Source: Pseudomonas sp. S30
Lineage (GTDB): Bacteria; Pseudomonadota; Gammaproteobacteria; Pseudomonadales; Pseudomonadaceae
Assembly: GCF_016518545.1 (NCBI RefSeq)
Contig: NZ_JACVTO010000001.1
Span: 310,001-374,000, forward strand
Direction of reading: 5' to 3'
DNA length: 64,000 nucleotides
How positions within the stretch are numbered: position 1 is the first letter of the stretch; every line of letters starts with the position of its first letter. Both the position numbers and the translations under genes were made by a program. The notes below the pieces were generated by a model. It searched no databases and was not told the DNA's origin. It saw only the letters and a program-made list of their open reading frames with translations. Below, one piece after another: positions 1-7,778 of the stretch.

Positions 1-1
1 G

Positions 2-148
2 CTTCAGCGCATCACGCTGAACATGCAGATCAGCCTGTTGCACACCGTGGGCCGGCAAGCGCAGGAGTGCGCCAGCAAGGCCGCCGCGGCGGAAGACGCC
101 TACCTGCGCCGGCTCAAGTCCACCCCACCCGCACTGCGCGATCGGTGA
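2..148 (+). CDS. C-terminal end of an ICE protein upstream of ssb (partial)
   Basis: Only the last 48 codons are present. The frame is open from the window edge to TGA at 146-148 and ends in the residues PPALRDR. The visible part is helical and Ala/Glu rich. In this ICE class the genes just before ssb are usually a TIGR03761 (PFL_4669) or DUF3158 family protein; which one this is cannot be settled from the tail alone. It is followed after 73 bases by ssb on the same strand. Confidence 0.45.
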   Translation, partial: LQRITLNMQISLLHTVGRQAQECASKAAAAEDAYLRRLKSTPPALRDR

Positions 149-221
149 TCGCGCCGGGGAACCCAGCACGCGCCCGTCACCGACCAGGTGCGGGTATTTC
201 AACCACCACGGAGATTGCAAC

Positions 222-674
222 ATGAGCACGCATTTTTCTGGCGAGGGCAACATCGGTTCGCCCCCCGAGTACCGGGAGTTCCCCAACGGCAACGACGAAC
301 CGCGGCGCTTGCTGCGGCTGAACGTGTATTTCGACAACCCCGTCCCCACCAAGGGCGGCGACTTCGAGGATCGCGGCGGCTTCTGGGCGCCGGTGGAAAT
401 CTGGCACCGCGACGCCGCGCACTGGAAGGACCTGTACCAGAAAGGCATGCGCGTGCTGGTCGTCGGCCGCATGGAGCGCGAACCCTGGACGGACAACGAG
501 GACCAGCCGCGCGAGACCTGGCAGATCAATGCGCGCAGCGTCGGCATCCTGCCGTTCCGCATCGAGTCCATGACCCTCAGCCCCAGGCAGCAGGAGACCG
601 CGCAGGACACGCAGCCGAATTCCCAGGCCACCCAGGAACCGACCGCGCCGAAGGAGCCGAAGCGCAGGAGGTGA
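222..674 (+). CDS. ssb: ICE-type single-stranded DNA-binding protein
   Basis: This 150-residue protein looks like the plasmid/ICE branch of SSB. An OB-fold-like core (about residues 28-115) contains the stretches LLRLNVYFDN, GFWAPVEIW and VLVVGRMEREPW, followed by a Gln/Pro-rich linker. It would coat single-stranded DNA during transfer or rolling-circle processing of the element. A GGAG ribosome site lies a few bases before the ATG. The tail is odd: instead of the acidic DDDIPF-like tip by which cellular SSBs recruit partners, it ends in basic residues (PKRRR). It sits directly before topB, the usual order in these elements. Confidence 0.85.
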   Translation: MSTHFSGEGNIGSPPEYREFPNGNDEPRRLLRLNVYFDNPVPTKGGDFEDRGGFWAPVEIWHRDAAHWKDLYQKGMRVLVVGRMEREPWTDNEDQPRETWQINARSVGILPFRIESMTLSPRQQETAQDTQPNSQATQEPTAPKEPKRRR

Positions 675-719
675 TGCAGCATGGGGCGGCGGCAGTCGTC
701 CGACGCCCCACGCCCTCGC

Positions 720-742
720 GAGCTATCCCCAGGGGATAGCTC
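720..742. other. Perfect 11-bp inverted repeat between ssb and topB
   Basis: Arms GAGCTATCCCC and GGGGATAGCTC are separated by a single A, so in RNA the inner pairs must open to form a loop. No T-run follows, so it is not a standard intrinsic terminator. The ssb-topB gap (675-947) has no convincing gene. A structured RNA called STAXI is known near ssb and topoisomerase genes of mobile elements; whether this is related was not tested. Confidence 0.55.
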
Positions 743-947
743 CATCAACGTCCACCGGCGTCCGCGCGCTCCAAAAAATCGCGGCTCCCGGCCCGCACAC
801 CCTCGGCCGCACGCCAATTCCGTCCCAGCCATTCCATCCCGTGAAAGTGGTCGCGACCGCATGCGGCTTGTTTGCTGCTGCCCCTGGTGGGGCTCGGCAT
901 CCTCGATTCCAGCAACTCAATGAACCACGGAAATCGGATGGACGGAC

Positions 948-2960
948 ATGCGGCTGTTCTTGTGCGAGAAGCCATCGCAAGGCAAAGACATTGGTCGAAT
1001 CCTCGGCGCGACGCAGCGCGGTGAAGGCTGTCTCAGCGGCTCCGGCGTCACCGTCACCTGGTGCATCGGCCATCTTGTAGAAGCGGCAGCCCCCGAGGTC
1101 TATGACGCGGCGCTCAAGCGCTGGTCGCTGGAGCAGTTGCCCATCATTCCCCAGCAATGGCGGGTCGAGGTCAAACCGAAGACCGCCACGCAATTCAAGG
1201 TCGTCAAGGCGCTTCTGGCGAAGGCGACCCATCTGGTCATCGCCACCGATGCCGACCGCGAGGGCGAGCTGATCGCCCGCGAGATCATCGAGCTGTGCGG
1301 CTACCGCGGCCACATCGAGCGGCTATGGCTGTCGGCGCTCAACGATGCGTCGATCCGCACCGCGCTCGACAAGCTGCGGCCGTCTTCCGACACGCTGCCG
1401 ATGTACTACTCGGCGCTGGCGCGCTCGCGCGCCGACTGGCTCGTGGGCATGAACCTCAGCCGGCTGTTCACCGTGTTGGGCCGGCAGGCCGGCTACGACG
1501 GCGTGCTGTCCGTCGGCCGCGTCCAGACGCCAACCCTGAAGCTCGTCGTGGACCGCGACCGCGAGATCGCGGCCTTCAAGTCGGTGCCGTTCTGGGCCAT
1601 CGACGTGTCCCTGTCCGCAGGTGGACAGGGTTTCAGCGCGCAGTGGGTTTCGCCCAATCGCTGCACCGACGACGCCGGCCGCTGCCTGCAGCAGCCCATC
1701 GCCCAGCAAGCCGCGCAGCAGATCCGCACTGCGGGCAGCGCCCAAGTGGTATCGGTCGAGACCGAGCGCGTGCGCGAAGGTCCGCCGCTGCTGTTCGACC
1801 TGGGAACGCTTCAGGAGGTTTGTTCCAAGCAGCTTGGGCTGGATGTGCAGGAGACGCTGGAGATCGCCCAGGCCCTGTATGAGACCCATAAAGCCACCAC
1901 GTACCCGCGTTCCGATTCGGGCTACCTGCCCGAAAGCATGTTCGCCGAGGTGCCGACTGTTCTGGACAGCCTGCTCAAGACCGACCCCTCGCTGCGCCCG
2001 ATCATGAGCCAGCTTGATCGCTCCCAGCGCTCGCGCGCCTGGAACGACGGCAAAGTGACGGCGCACCACGGCATCATTCCCACCTTGGAACCCGCGAACC
2101 TATCGGCCATGAGCGAGAAGGAACTGGCGGTGTACCGGCTGATCCGCGCGCACTACCTGGCGCAGTTCCTCCCTCACCACGAGTTCGACCGCACGGTCGC
2201 CGAACTGTCCTGTGGCCAGCAGAAGCTGGTGGCCACAGGAAAGCAGGTGGTCGCCCAGGGTTGGCGCCTGGTGCTGGCCGAGCCGCAGGCGGACGAGGAC
2301 GGGGAAGCCGCGGCGCGCAGCCAAATACTCCCCCCGCTGCGTGAGGGCATGGCATGCCAGATGGCCGAGGCCGAGATCAAGGCGCTCAAGACGATGCCGC
2401 CCAAGCCGTACACGCAGGGCGAACTGGTCAAGTCCATGAAGGGGGTCGCCAAGCTGGTGACGGACCCGCGCCTGAAGCAGAAGCTCAAGGATACGGTCGG
2501 CATCGGCACCGAGGCGACACGGGCCAACATCATCAGTGGGTTGATCGCCCGCGGCTACATCTTGAAGAAAGGACGCTCAATTCGCGCATCGGATGCGGCA
2601 TTCACGTTGATCGACGCCGTGCCCGCGGCGATTGCCGACCCCGGAACCACCGCCGTGTGGGAGCAGGCGCTCGACATGATCGAGGCCGGACAGCTCACCC
2701 TCGACGTGTTCATCGGCAAGCAGGCCGCTTGGATTTCGCAACTGCTCGCGCAGTACGGCAGCACCTCGCTGTCCATCAAGGTTCCCCAGGGTCCCGCTTG
2801 CCCGCAGTGCGGCGCACCGACGCGCCAGCGCACCGGCAAGACCGGCCCCTTCTGGTCGTGCAGTCGCTACCCAGACTGCAAAGGCACGCTGCCGGTCGAT
2901 TCCGGCACGTCCAAGCGCGGTGCCTCGCGCCCGCGCAGTAGCGGCCGCAAGGGCTCCTGA
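948..2960 (+). CDS. topB: DNA topoisomerase III
   Basis: This 670-residue type IA topoisomerase relaxes or decatenates DNA through a transient 5' phosphotyrosine link. The Toprim signature TDADREGE lies at about residues 100-107, and the catalytic tyrosine in TTYPRSDSGYLP is residue 319. The domain order is standard: Toprim, DNA-gate and arch, then a C-terminal four-cysteine zinc ribbon (CPQCG ... CSRYPDC, about residues 616-640) and a basic tail. Length fits the family. In ICEs of this class it always sits near ssb and is thought to resolve transfer intermediates. The start at 948 agrees with the conserved N-terminus MRLFLCEKPSQ. Confidence 0.95.
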   Translation: MRLFLCEKPSQGKDIGRILGATQRGEGCLSGSGVTVTWCIGHLVEAAAPEVYDAALKRWSLEQLPIIPQQWRVEVKPKTATQFKVVKALLAKATHLVIATDADREGELIAREIIELCGYRGHIERLWLSALNDASIRTALDKLRPSSDTLPMYYSALARSRADWLVGMNLSRLFTVLGRQAGYDGVLSVGRVQTPTLKLVVDRDREIAAFKSVPFWAIDVSLSAGGQGFSAQWVSPNRCTDDAGRCLQQPIAQQAAQQIRTAGSAQVVSVETERVREGPPLLFDLGTLQEVCSKQLGLDVQETLEIAQALYETHKATTYPRSDSGYLPESMFAEVPTVLDSLLKTDPSLRPIMSQLDRSQRSRAWNDGKVTAHHGIIPTLEPANLSAMSEKELAVYRLIRAHYLAQFLPHHEFDRTVAELSCGQQKLVATGKQVVAQGWRLVLAEPQADEDGEAAARSQILPPLREGMACQMAEAEIKALKTMPPKPYTQGELVKSMKGVAKLVTDPRLKQKLKDTVGIGTEATRANIISGLIARGYILKKGRSIRASDAAFTLIDAVPAAIADPGTTAVWEQALDMIEAGQLTLDVFIGKQAAWISQLLAQYGSTSLSIKVPQGPACPQCGAPTRQRTGKTGPFWSCSRYPDCKGTLPVDSGTSKRGASRPRSSGRKGS

Positions 2961-3494
2961 CCGACCCCCGCTCCCCGAGAGCCGTGCCCGCCATCGGCGG
3001 CGTGGCCCATGTCCCGCATGCCCTGCGGGACGCCCAGCGCGCAACGCCTTCTCTTGTCCGTGTGCGCGTCCCGCCCAGCCGTCCCCGGCCGCGGGACCTG
3101 AAGGTAGCTTCTCCACGAACCATGTCCGGGGTTTCCCGGCGCGTTCTGCTGATCTGCATTTTCCGCATCCGCGAACGGTCCCCCGGTGGCTTGCCGGCCT
3201 GCGAGCCACCCGGAGACCCTTCGTGGTCAGCGGTATTCGATGCCGTGCCCAACGGCGAAAAACTGGGCTCCTTTTGTGCGCGGATGTGCGCCAGAAGATG
3301 CCGGCGCCAACCACGACATGCGCCGGGTGCGATTGCTGACAGCAGACGGTTCCAGCGACGACCGGCCTGCAACAGCCCACGGGTGGTTCCGTCCTCCCGA
3401 GCCGAAGGCCACACGGCCTTCGGCGCCTTTCTCCTGCCGATCAACGTCCCGGCCCGGCCACACGGTCCTGGGCCACACGAACAGGAGACCCGAC
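2961..3494 (+). other. Long leader before the methyltransferase, with several hairpins
   Basis: No convincing gene is seen here. It holds at least four strong inverted repeats. GTCCCGCA/TGCGGGAC is at 3011-3031 and CCGGCG/CGCCGG is around 3301-3330. CCGAAGGCC/GGCCTTCGG is at 3402-3423, followed by a pyrimidine-rich run. A GGCCC/GGGCC stem starts near 3450, just after a GATCAAC stretch. The last two resemble, in order, the final hairpins of the repeated leaders found before downstream genes, so this may be a diverged copy of that leader. Confidence 0.4.
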
Positions 3495-5111
3495 ATGAAC
3501 CCGCAACCTCGCACCCCACGCGGTGCGCCCCAGGCCGCGCCACTGCTGTATGGCAGCGTGTGCAGCGGCATCGAGGCCGTGAGCCTCGCCTGGCAACCCC
3601 TCGGCCTCGAAGCCGCGTGGTTCGCCGAGATCGAGCCGTTCCCGAGCGCCGTGCTCGCCCACCGTTACCCCTGCGTGCCCAACCTGGGCGACATGACCGC
3701 GATCGCCCGCCAGGTGCGCGTCGGCACCGTGCCGGCACCCGACATCCTGGTCGGCGGCACGCCGTGCCAGTCGTTCAGCGTTGCAGGTAGCCGTCGCGGG
3801 CTGGATGACCCGCGCGGAGCCCTTTCCCTTGCCTATGTGGAGCTTGCCAATGCCATCGACCAAGCCCGCCAACAAGACCGCCGCCCGGCGGCCACGCTCG
3901 TCTGGGAAAACGTCCCCGGCGTCCTCAACGACCGCAGCAATGCCTTCGGGCACTTCCTGGGGGCACTGGCCGGAGAAAGCCGTGCGCTCCAGCCACCAGG
4001 GGATCGGTGGGCGCACGCTGGTTGTGTGTCTGGACCCCGCCGCCGCATCGCGTGGCGCGTGCTCGACGCTCAATATTTCGGTGTCGCCCAACGCCGCAAG
4101 CGCGTGTTTCTTGTGGCAAGTGGTGGAGATGACCTCGATCCCGCAGAAGTACTTTTTGAGCGCGCAGGCCTGCTCGGGGATTCTTGTGCGGGCCGCGCGC
4201 CGTGGCAAGAAGCTGCCCACGATGCTGGACCGGGTGCTGAAGCAGCAGGCGCATGCGCAGGACTTGCAGGATTCGCAGGACTGAAGCAGCCCTACGGCAA
4301 GGTCACGACGACGTTCGGATTCAGCGGCGGCATTGGCCCCGTCGATGTGGCCGCATGCCTGATGGCCGCAGGCCCCAAGCACGACATTCGCACCGAGACG
4401 TTCATGGTGCAGTCGGTCGCCGGCAGTATCGCCCACACCCTCGACACCGCCAACAACGGCAAGGGCAGCAGCGAGGACGGCACCGGCAAAGGCGTTCCGA
4501 TCATCGCCTTCACCGCCCAGGGCAGCGGCGCGGATGCCACGCTCGACCTGACGCCGACGCTGCGCGCTGGCGGCCATCGCAACAGCCATGCGAATGCCGG
4601 GGTCGTGCCCGCCATCGCGTTCGCGCAGAACAACCGCGGTGAAGTGCGCTTCGAGTCGGGCCATGGCCAGGTCGCTTGCACCGTGCTGTCCAACGGCAAG
4701 CCGGGCTACGGCGTGCCTATGGTGGCCTGCGTGTCCCTGCGCGGCCGCGAGCAGGGTCTTGCCGCCGAGCTGGGCGGCAGCGTAGCGGGCGCACTGCGCA
4801 CCAGCGGTGGCGGTGCGGACAAGCCCCATGTCCTGGCCCCCGACTTCGAGGCGCATTTCCGCTACGACTGGAACGACCCTGGCCCCGGCGACTGGTCGCA
4901 TTGGCGGGTGCGGAGGCTGATGCCCGTGGAGTGCGAGCGGCTGCAAGGCATGCCCGACGACTACACGCTGATCCCCTACCGCGGCAAGCCCGCCGCGGAT
5001 GCGCCGCGCTACAAAGCAATCGGCAACTCCATGGCCGTCCCGTGCATGGCATGGCTGGGGCAGCGGCTCGTGCAGTGCCTGCACAAGACGGGCTCGACCG
5101 CTTCGGATTGA
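3495..5111 (+). CDS. C5-cytosine DNA methyltransferase
   Basis: This 538-residue protein transfers a methyl group from SAM to cytosine C5. Motif I is seen as YGSVCSGIEAVSLAW (residues 19-33) and motif IV as GGTPCQSFSVAG with the catalytic Cys at residue 91. Motif VI is WENVPGV, motif VIII is QRRKRVFLVAS, and motifs IX/X appear in ECERLQGMPDDYT and YKAIGNSMAVP. A long low-conservation segment (about residues 225-470), Gly/Ala-rich in places, lies between VIII and IX where the target-recognition domain belongs. The frame is open far upstream, but the ATG at 3495 follows an AGGAGA site and starts just before motif I. No cognate endonuclease is nearby, so it is probably an orphan anti-restriction or epigenetic enzyme. 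Confidence 0.9.
   Translation: MNPQPRTPRGAPQAAPLLYGSVCSGIEAVSLAWQPLGLEAAWFAEIEPFPSAVLAHRYPCVPNLGDMTAIARQVRVGTVPAPDILVGGTPCQSFSVAGSRRGLDDPRGALSLAYVELANAIDQARQQDRRPAATLVWENVPGVLNDRSNAFGHFLGALAGESRALQPPGDRWAHAGCVSGPRRRIAWRVLDAQYFGVAQRRKRVFLVASGGDDLDPAEVLFERAGLLGDSCAGRAPWQEAAHDAGPGAEAAGACAGLAGFAGLKQPYGKVTTTFGFSGGIGPVDVAACLMAAGPKHDIRTETFMVQSVAGSIAHTLDTANNGKGSSEDGTGKGVPIIAFTAQGSGADATLDLTPTLRAGGHRNSHANAGVVPAIAFAQNNRGEVRFESGHGQVACTVLSNGKPGYGVPMVACVSLRGREQGLAAELGGSVAGALRTSGGGADKPHVLAPDFEAHFRYDWNDPGPGDWSHWRVRRLMPVECERLQGMPDDYTLIPYRGKPAADAPRYKAIGNSMAVPCMAWLGQRLVQCLHKTGSTASD
3781..4284 (+). other. Possible second coding frame overlapping the methyltransferase
   Basis: A frame shifted relative to the methyltransferase stays open to TGA at 4284. 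Its last 70 residues contain PQKYFLSAQACSGILVRAARRGKKLP, of which the KYFLS-x-x-A-C-x-GIL-x-RA-x-RRGK-x-LP pattern resembles a peptide I associate with phage and mobile-element methylase regions. The methyltransferase frame over the same bases (DLDPAEVLFERAGL) also looks family-like. There is no clear ribosome site at the first ATG. It may be a real overlapping gene or a relic of an ancestral one. Confidence 0.3.
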
Positions 5112-5157
5112 TCGGCGACGCAGCCTGCGGGCCGCGCCATTCTCCCTCCTGCATTGC

Positions 5158-5354
5158 CGATGTATCGCCAGAAGCCCGCAGCCAGGGTGTCAAGGCTGCC
5201 GTGGGTTCCGCCCACGCCACCCGCCAGTTCGCCTCGGCATCTCACCGGCGAACTGTGCCCACCGGGGCATCGATGCCTCTTTTTTCCAACCCACGGGATG
5301 GCCGCCACGTCCCGTCGGGGGCATGTCGCCACCCGGTCGATTTCAGGACTTCCC
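5158..5354 (+). promoter_or_regulatory. Five-stem structured leader RNA, copy A
   Basis: Stems in order: 0 CGAT/ATCG (5158-5167); 1 GCAGCC/GGCTGC (5178-5199); 2 CGTGGG/CCCACG (5200-5216); 3 CAGTTCGCC/GGCGAACTG (5225-5255); 4 TGCCC/GGGCA (5256-5269). GATGCC and a T-run at about 5279-5285 follow, then a CCAACCCAC hairpin with ACGGGA/TCCCGT arms (5293-5315) before the gene at 5355. The same order of stems recurs in copies B, C and D with different but still complementary bases. Confidence 0.6.
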
Positions 5355-5912
5355 ATGGACAACATCACCAAGCAAGACCGCATCACGCTGAAGAACCTCA
5401 AGGTGGCGGATTTCGCCAGCGAGGAAACGATGTGCTTCAGCGCCACCGTCGTGTTCGACGGCACTCCCATCGCCGAGGCCCGCAACGACGGCCACGGCGG
5501 CTCGACGCTCCTGCGGGCGCTCAGCGGCAAGGTGACGCTGCTGGCGCAGGCCGAAGCCTTCGCCAAGGGCCTGCCGCCTGCGCCGCTCGACCTCGGCCAG
5601 GAGGGGGAAGACCCTCACTACATCGACATGACGCTCGACTTCCTGGTCGATGAACTGGCCGATGCCTTCCACGCCGAACGCAAGGTAAGAGCCGCGTTCA
5701 CACGCGACATCGGCAACAAGGTGCTGTTCATCAAGGACGGCAAACTGCTGTTCATCAAGGGCATCAAGCTCAAGGCCATTGCCGACCGCAAGGCGTACTT
5801 CGCTTCGCTGCGCGCTCGGCAGGCCCAGCCCATCGTCATCCTAGCCGAGCTTGCACCCGAGCAGGCATTCGAGCTGTGGAAGCAGCATGTCCTGGGCGAC
5901 AAGCCCGACTGA
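5355..5912 (+). CDS. Conserved ICE accessory protein, 185 aa
   Basis: I do not recognise a domain. It is a soluble protein with no signal peptide or membrane segment. An N-terminal half of beta character (KNLKVADFASEETMCFSATV) is followed by an Asp/Glu-rich middle and a lysine-rich segment with a near repeat (KVLFIKDGKLLFIKGIKLK, about residues 120-138). The ATG at 5355 is the first start that follows the structured leader; the frame is open further up but that part overlaps the leader hairpins. It is the last gene before a strong terminator at 5938. Confidence 0.75.
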   Translation: MDNITKQDRITLKNLKVADFASEETMCFSATVVFDGTPIAEARNDGHGGSTLLRALSGKVTLLAQAEAFAKGLPPAPLDLGQEGEDPHYIDMTLDFLVDELADAFHAERKVRAAFTRDIGNKVLFIKDGKLLFIKGIKLKAIADRKAYFASLRARQAQPIVILAELAPEQAFELWKQHVLGDKPD

Positions 5913-5937
5913 CACAGCACCGACGCACTCTCCTGAC

Positions 5938-5969
5938 AACCCCGCACTCGATGCGGGGTTTCTTTTTCT
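5938..5969 (+). terminator. Intrinsic terminator after the 5355 gene
   Basis: Arms AACCCCGCA and TGCGGGGTT (9 bp) enclose a CTCGA loop and are followed by TCTTTTTCTC. It lies 26 bases after the stop codon. Confidence 0.85.
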
Positions 5970-6052
5970 CTGCGCGCATCAATCGGGGGTGGGCTGGATG
6001 CCATTTTCCAACTGACGCAGAGCGGCCCGCGCACGAAGCTGCCCGCATGTTC

Positions 6053-6242
6053 GCTGATTCGTCAGCACATGCCAGCAGCCAGGGTTCCAGGCTGCCGCGG
6101 GTCTCTCCCGCGTTGCCCACCAGTCCGCATCGCATCAATTCCGCGGACGCGCGTCCTCGTGACGCTGATGCTTTTTATCAACCGCGTGCGGGAGTTGCCA
6201 TCCCGTGAGGGACGAGGCCCCGCTTTTCCAAGGAGCCCGTCC
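6053..6242 (+). promoter_or_regulatory. Five-stem structured leader RNA, copy B
   Basis: Stems in order: 0 GCTGA/TCAGC (6053-6066); linker ACATGCCA; 1 GCAGCC/GGCTGC (6075-6095); 2 CGCGGG/CCCGCG (6096-6112); 3 GTCCGC/GCGGAC (6123-6148, loop ATCGCATCAATTCC); 4 GCGTC/GACGC (6151-6165). TGATGCTTTTTATCAACC follows, then a CGGGA/TCCCG hairpin and AAGGAG. Since a terminator at 5938 closes the previous unit, a promoter is expected between 5970 and 6050. Confidence 0.62.
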
Positions 6243-6455
6243 ATGTCCCAGCAAGCCTCTTTCGGCCAACTGGCCCTGACCTACTGCGGCAAGTTCCTGC
6301 CGCTCGAAGTCCTGCAAAGCGCCGCCGGTCACTACATCGGCACGCGCGATACCGAAGGCCCCGTTTCGCGGGAATCCCGCGAGTACTTCCGCAGCTATGC
6401 CGCGGCTCAACGTGCCCTCGAAAGAGGCGGCTGGTCCCAGCTCGCCATTCCCTGA
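6243..6455 (+). CDS. Small conserved ICE protein, 70 aa
   Basis: No known domain is recognised. The protein is short and soluble, with an N-terminal SQQASFGQLALTYCGKFLPLE and a hydrophilic C-terminus rich in Arg, Glu and Tyr. The start at 6243 has AAGGAG nine bases upstream and follows leader copy B; the longer open frame above it is leader sequence. It ends 21 bases before the next gene and is probably co-transcribed with it. Confidence 0.6.
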   Translation: MSQQASFGQLALTYCGKFLPLEVLQSAAGHYIGTRDTEGPVSRESREYFRSYAAAQRALERGGWSQLAIP

Positions 6456-6476
6456 TCCAACTGGAGCAATCACGTC

Positions 6477-6869
6477 ATGAACCAGCTTCTACCACGGGAA
6501 GTCGTCGATCAGATCATGCGGGAAGAACAGCATTTCGCGGCCGCGCCCCAAGCCTTTTTCGAGGCCTGGAAGCGCGGTGTCGAGATCGCTGGCCCCGAAT
6601 GGTTCGGCGACGGCACCCGCGAAGGTCTGAACCAGGCCAAGAGCAAGTGGGATCTGCGTCCCAACATGCTGCAACTCAACGACGCCCTCGGCGTCCTGAG
6701 CAGCGGAGAACGCATGTTCCTGTCCGCCATGGTCAGCTTCTACAACGCGCGCGAGGGCGGTGCCATGCTCAAGCGCTGCCACTTCAACGGACTGTCGGAC
6801 TTCGACGGTCTCGATCTGCAACGCCGCAAGGTTATCGCCGACCTGCTGGTGAACTACAACGGCTGGTGA
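6477..6869 (+). CDS. Conserved ICE accessory protein, 130 aa
   Basis: No function is assigned. This acidic, mostly helical soluble protein has a conserved-looking core (WDLRPNMLQLNDALGVLSSGE, then FLSAMVSFYN) and ends in LLVNYNGW. There is no signal peptide. An ATCACGTC stretch precedes the ATG and an imperfect GGAG lies about 14 bases upstream. It follows the 70-residue gene closely and is followed by a hairpin leader, so the two probably form a short unit. Confidence 0.65.
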   Translation: MNQLLPREVVDQIMREEQHFAAAPQAFFEAWKRGVEIAGPEWFGDGTREGLNQAKSKWDLRPNMLQLNDALGVLSSGERMFLSAMVSFYNAREGGAMLKRCHFNGLSDFDGLDLQRRKVIADLLVNYNGW

Positions 6870-6908
6870 GCCGGTCGCCGGCGCACCACTGCTTTTCGTC
6901 CCCCCCGA

Positions 6909-7012
6909 GAGGGACATGCGCCCACAAGGCCATGTCCCTCAATTTCTTCTTCATCACCCTGCGGATGCCATCGTCCGCATGGGCTGGCTCCGCTTTCTCG
7001 AAAGGAGCCACC
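6909..7012 (+). promoter_or_regulatory. Hairpin leader of the 7013 gene
   Basis: A perfect 10-bp stem, GAGGGACATG/CATGTCCCTC (6909-6940), is followed by TTCTTCATCACCC, a GCGGA/TCCGC hairpin (from about 6960), GGCTCCGC, TTTC and the AAAGGAG ribosome site. Confidence 0.5.
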
Positions 7013-7699
7013 ATGGCGAACAACTACTACGAAGGCACGGGCGTTCTCGTGCTGGAGCGTGTTACCCCCGTCATCAAGGCGCTGTTCGGCGCCTTCGCGC
7101 TGGACGATGGCCATCCCGGCAACGGGCAGGCCTACTTCGCTCAGATCGCCGAGACCAATGATCCATGCTGGACGGATGTGCTGGACGGCCTGGAAGGCCT
7201 TGCCACACAACTCGGCATCCACATGCCCGACGACGAAGAACTGGCGATTCCGCCTCTGCTCGAACGGCTGGCCGCGCACTTCGGTGCCGAGCAGGACGCG
7301 GAGCTGGAGAACTTGATCGAACACCACAAGTTCGAGGACAGCGCCGACCTGGAAGCCTTGCTTCTGATCGCCTCCTGCTTCGATGACGGCCATCACCTGA
7401 GCGCCATCCAGTTCGAGGGCTGCTGGTATTGCAGCAAGCCGAGGCTGTTCGAGTTCGGCGGCGACGGCTGCTACCTGAGCCGCGAGGTGCAGGTCTTCAG
7501 AACGTCCTCGCAGGCGCTCCAACTCGGCGACCAACTGCGCAAGACGATCCTGGCCGCCGACATCGAAGAGGCCTCGGCATTGATCGCTCTGGAGGCCGCC
7601 AACCTGCTCGCAGGCATCAACGACGAGCAGTTCCGCCTGAACGTGCGCCGTCGCGTCGCCGACCGACTGGCCCAGATGCCAACGATCAGCGCCGCCTGA
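7013..7699 (+). CDS. Conserved ICE accessory protein, 228 aa
   Basis: No recognised domain. The protein is acidic and helical. The first third (VLERVTPVIKALFGAFALD) resembles nothing I can name; the middle carries DLEALLLIASCFDDGHHLSAIQ followed by EGCWYCSKPRLFEFGGDGCYLS, with two close cysteines; the C-terminus is a long helix ending QMPTISAA. The ATG at 7013 sits after AAAGGAGCCACC. The frame runs far upstream through the previous gene but without coding character there. Confidence 0.65.
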   Translation: MANNYYEGTGVLVLERVTPVIKALFGAFALDDGHPGNGQAYFAQIAETNDPCWTDVLDGLEGLATQLGIHMPDDEELAIPPLLERLAAHFGAEQDAELENLIEHHKFEDSADLEALLLIASCFDDGHHLSAIQFEGCWYCSKPRLFEFGGDGCYLSREVQVFRTSSQALQLGDQLRKTILAADIEEASALIALEAANLLAGINDEQFRLNVRRRVADRLAQMPTISAA

Positions 7700-7718
7700 C
7701 GCATTTTCCATTTTCAAC

Positions 7719-7751
7719 CCACCGGGTCCAATTCCCGGTGGCGGGAATTGG
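7719..7751 (+). promoter_or_regulatory. Two mutually exclusive hairpins before the 7779 gene
   Basis: Stem I pairs CCACCGGG (7719-7726) with CCCGGTGG (7734-7741). Stem II pairs CCAATTCCCG (7728-7737) with CGGGAATTGG (7742-7751). They share bases 7734-7741, so only one can form at a time. The site lies 27 bases before the ATG and just before a GGAGAG ribosome site. Confidence 0.55.
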
Positions 7752-7778
7752 CTCCATTATTCAATCTGGAGAGTTCCC

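Noticed and set aside
188..739. A 183-codon open frame overlapping ssb
   Set aside because: Arg/Ala/Pro-rich out-of-frame translation of ssb; no family resemblance.
3441..5084. A 547-codon minus-strand frame
   Set aside because: Antisense shadow of the cytosine methyltransferase.
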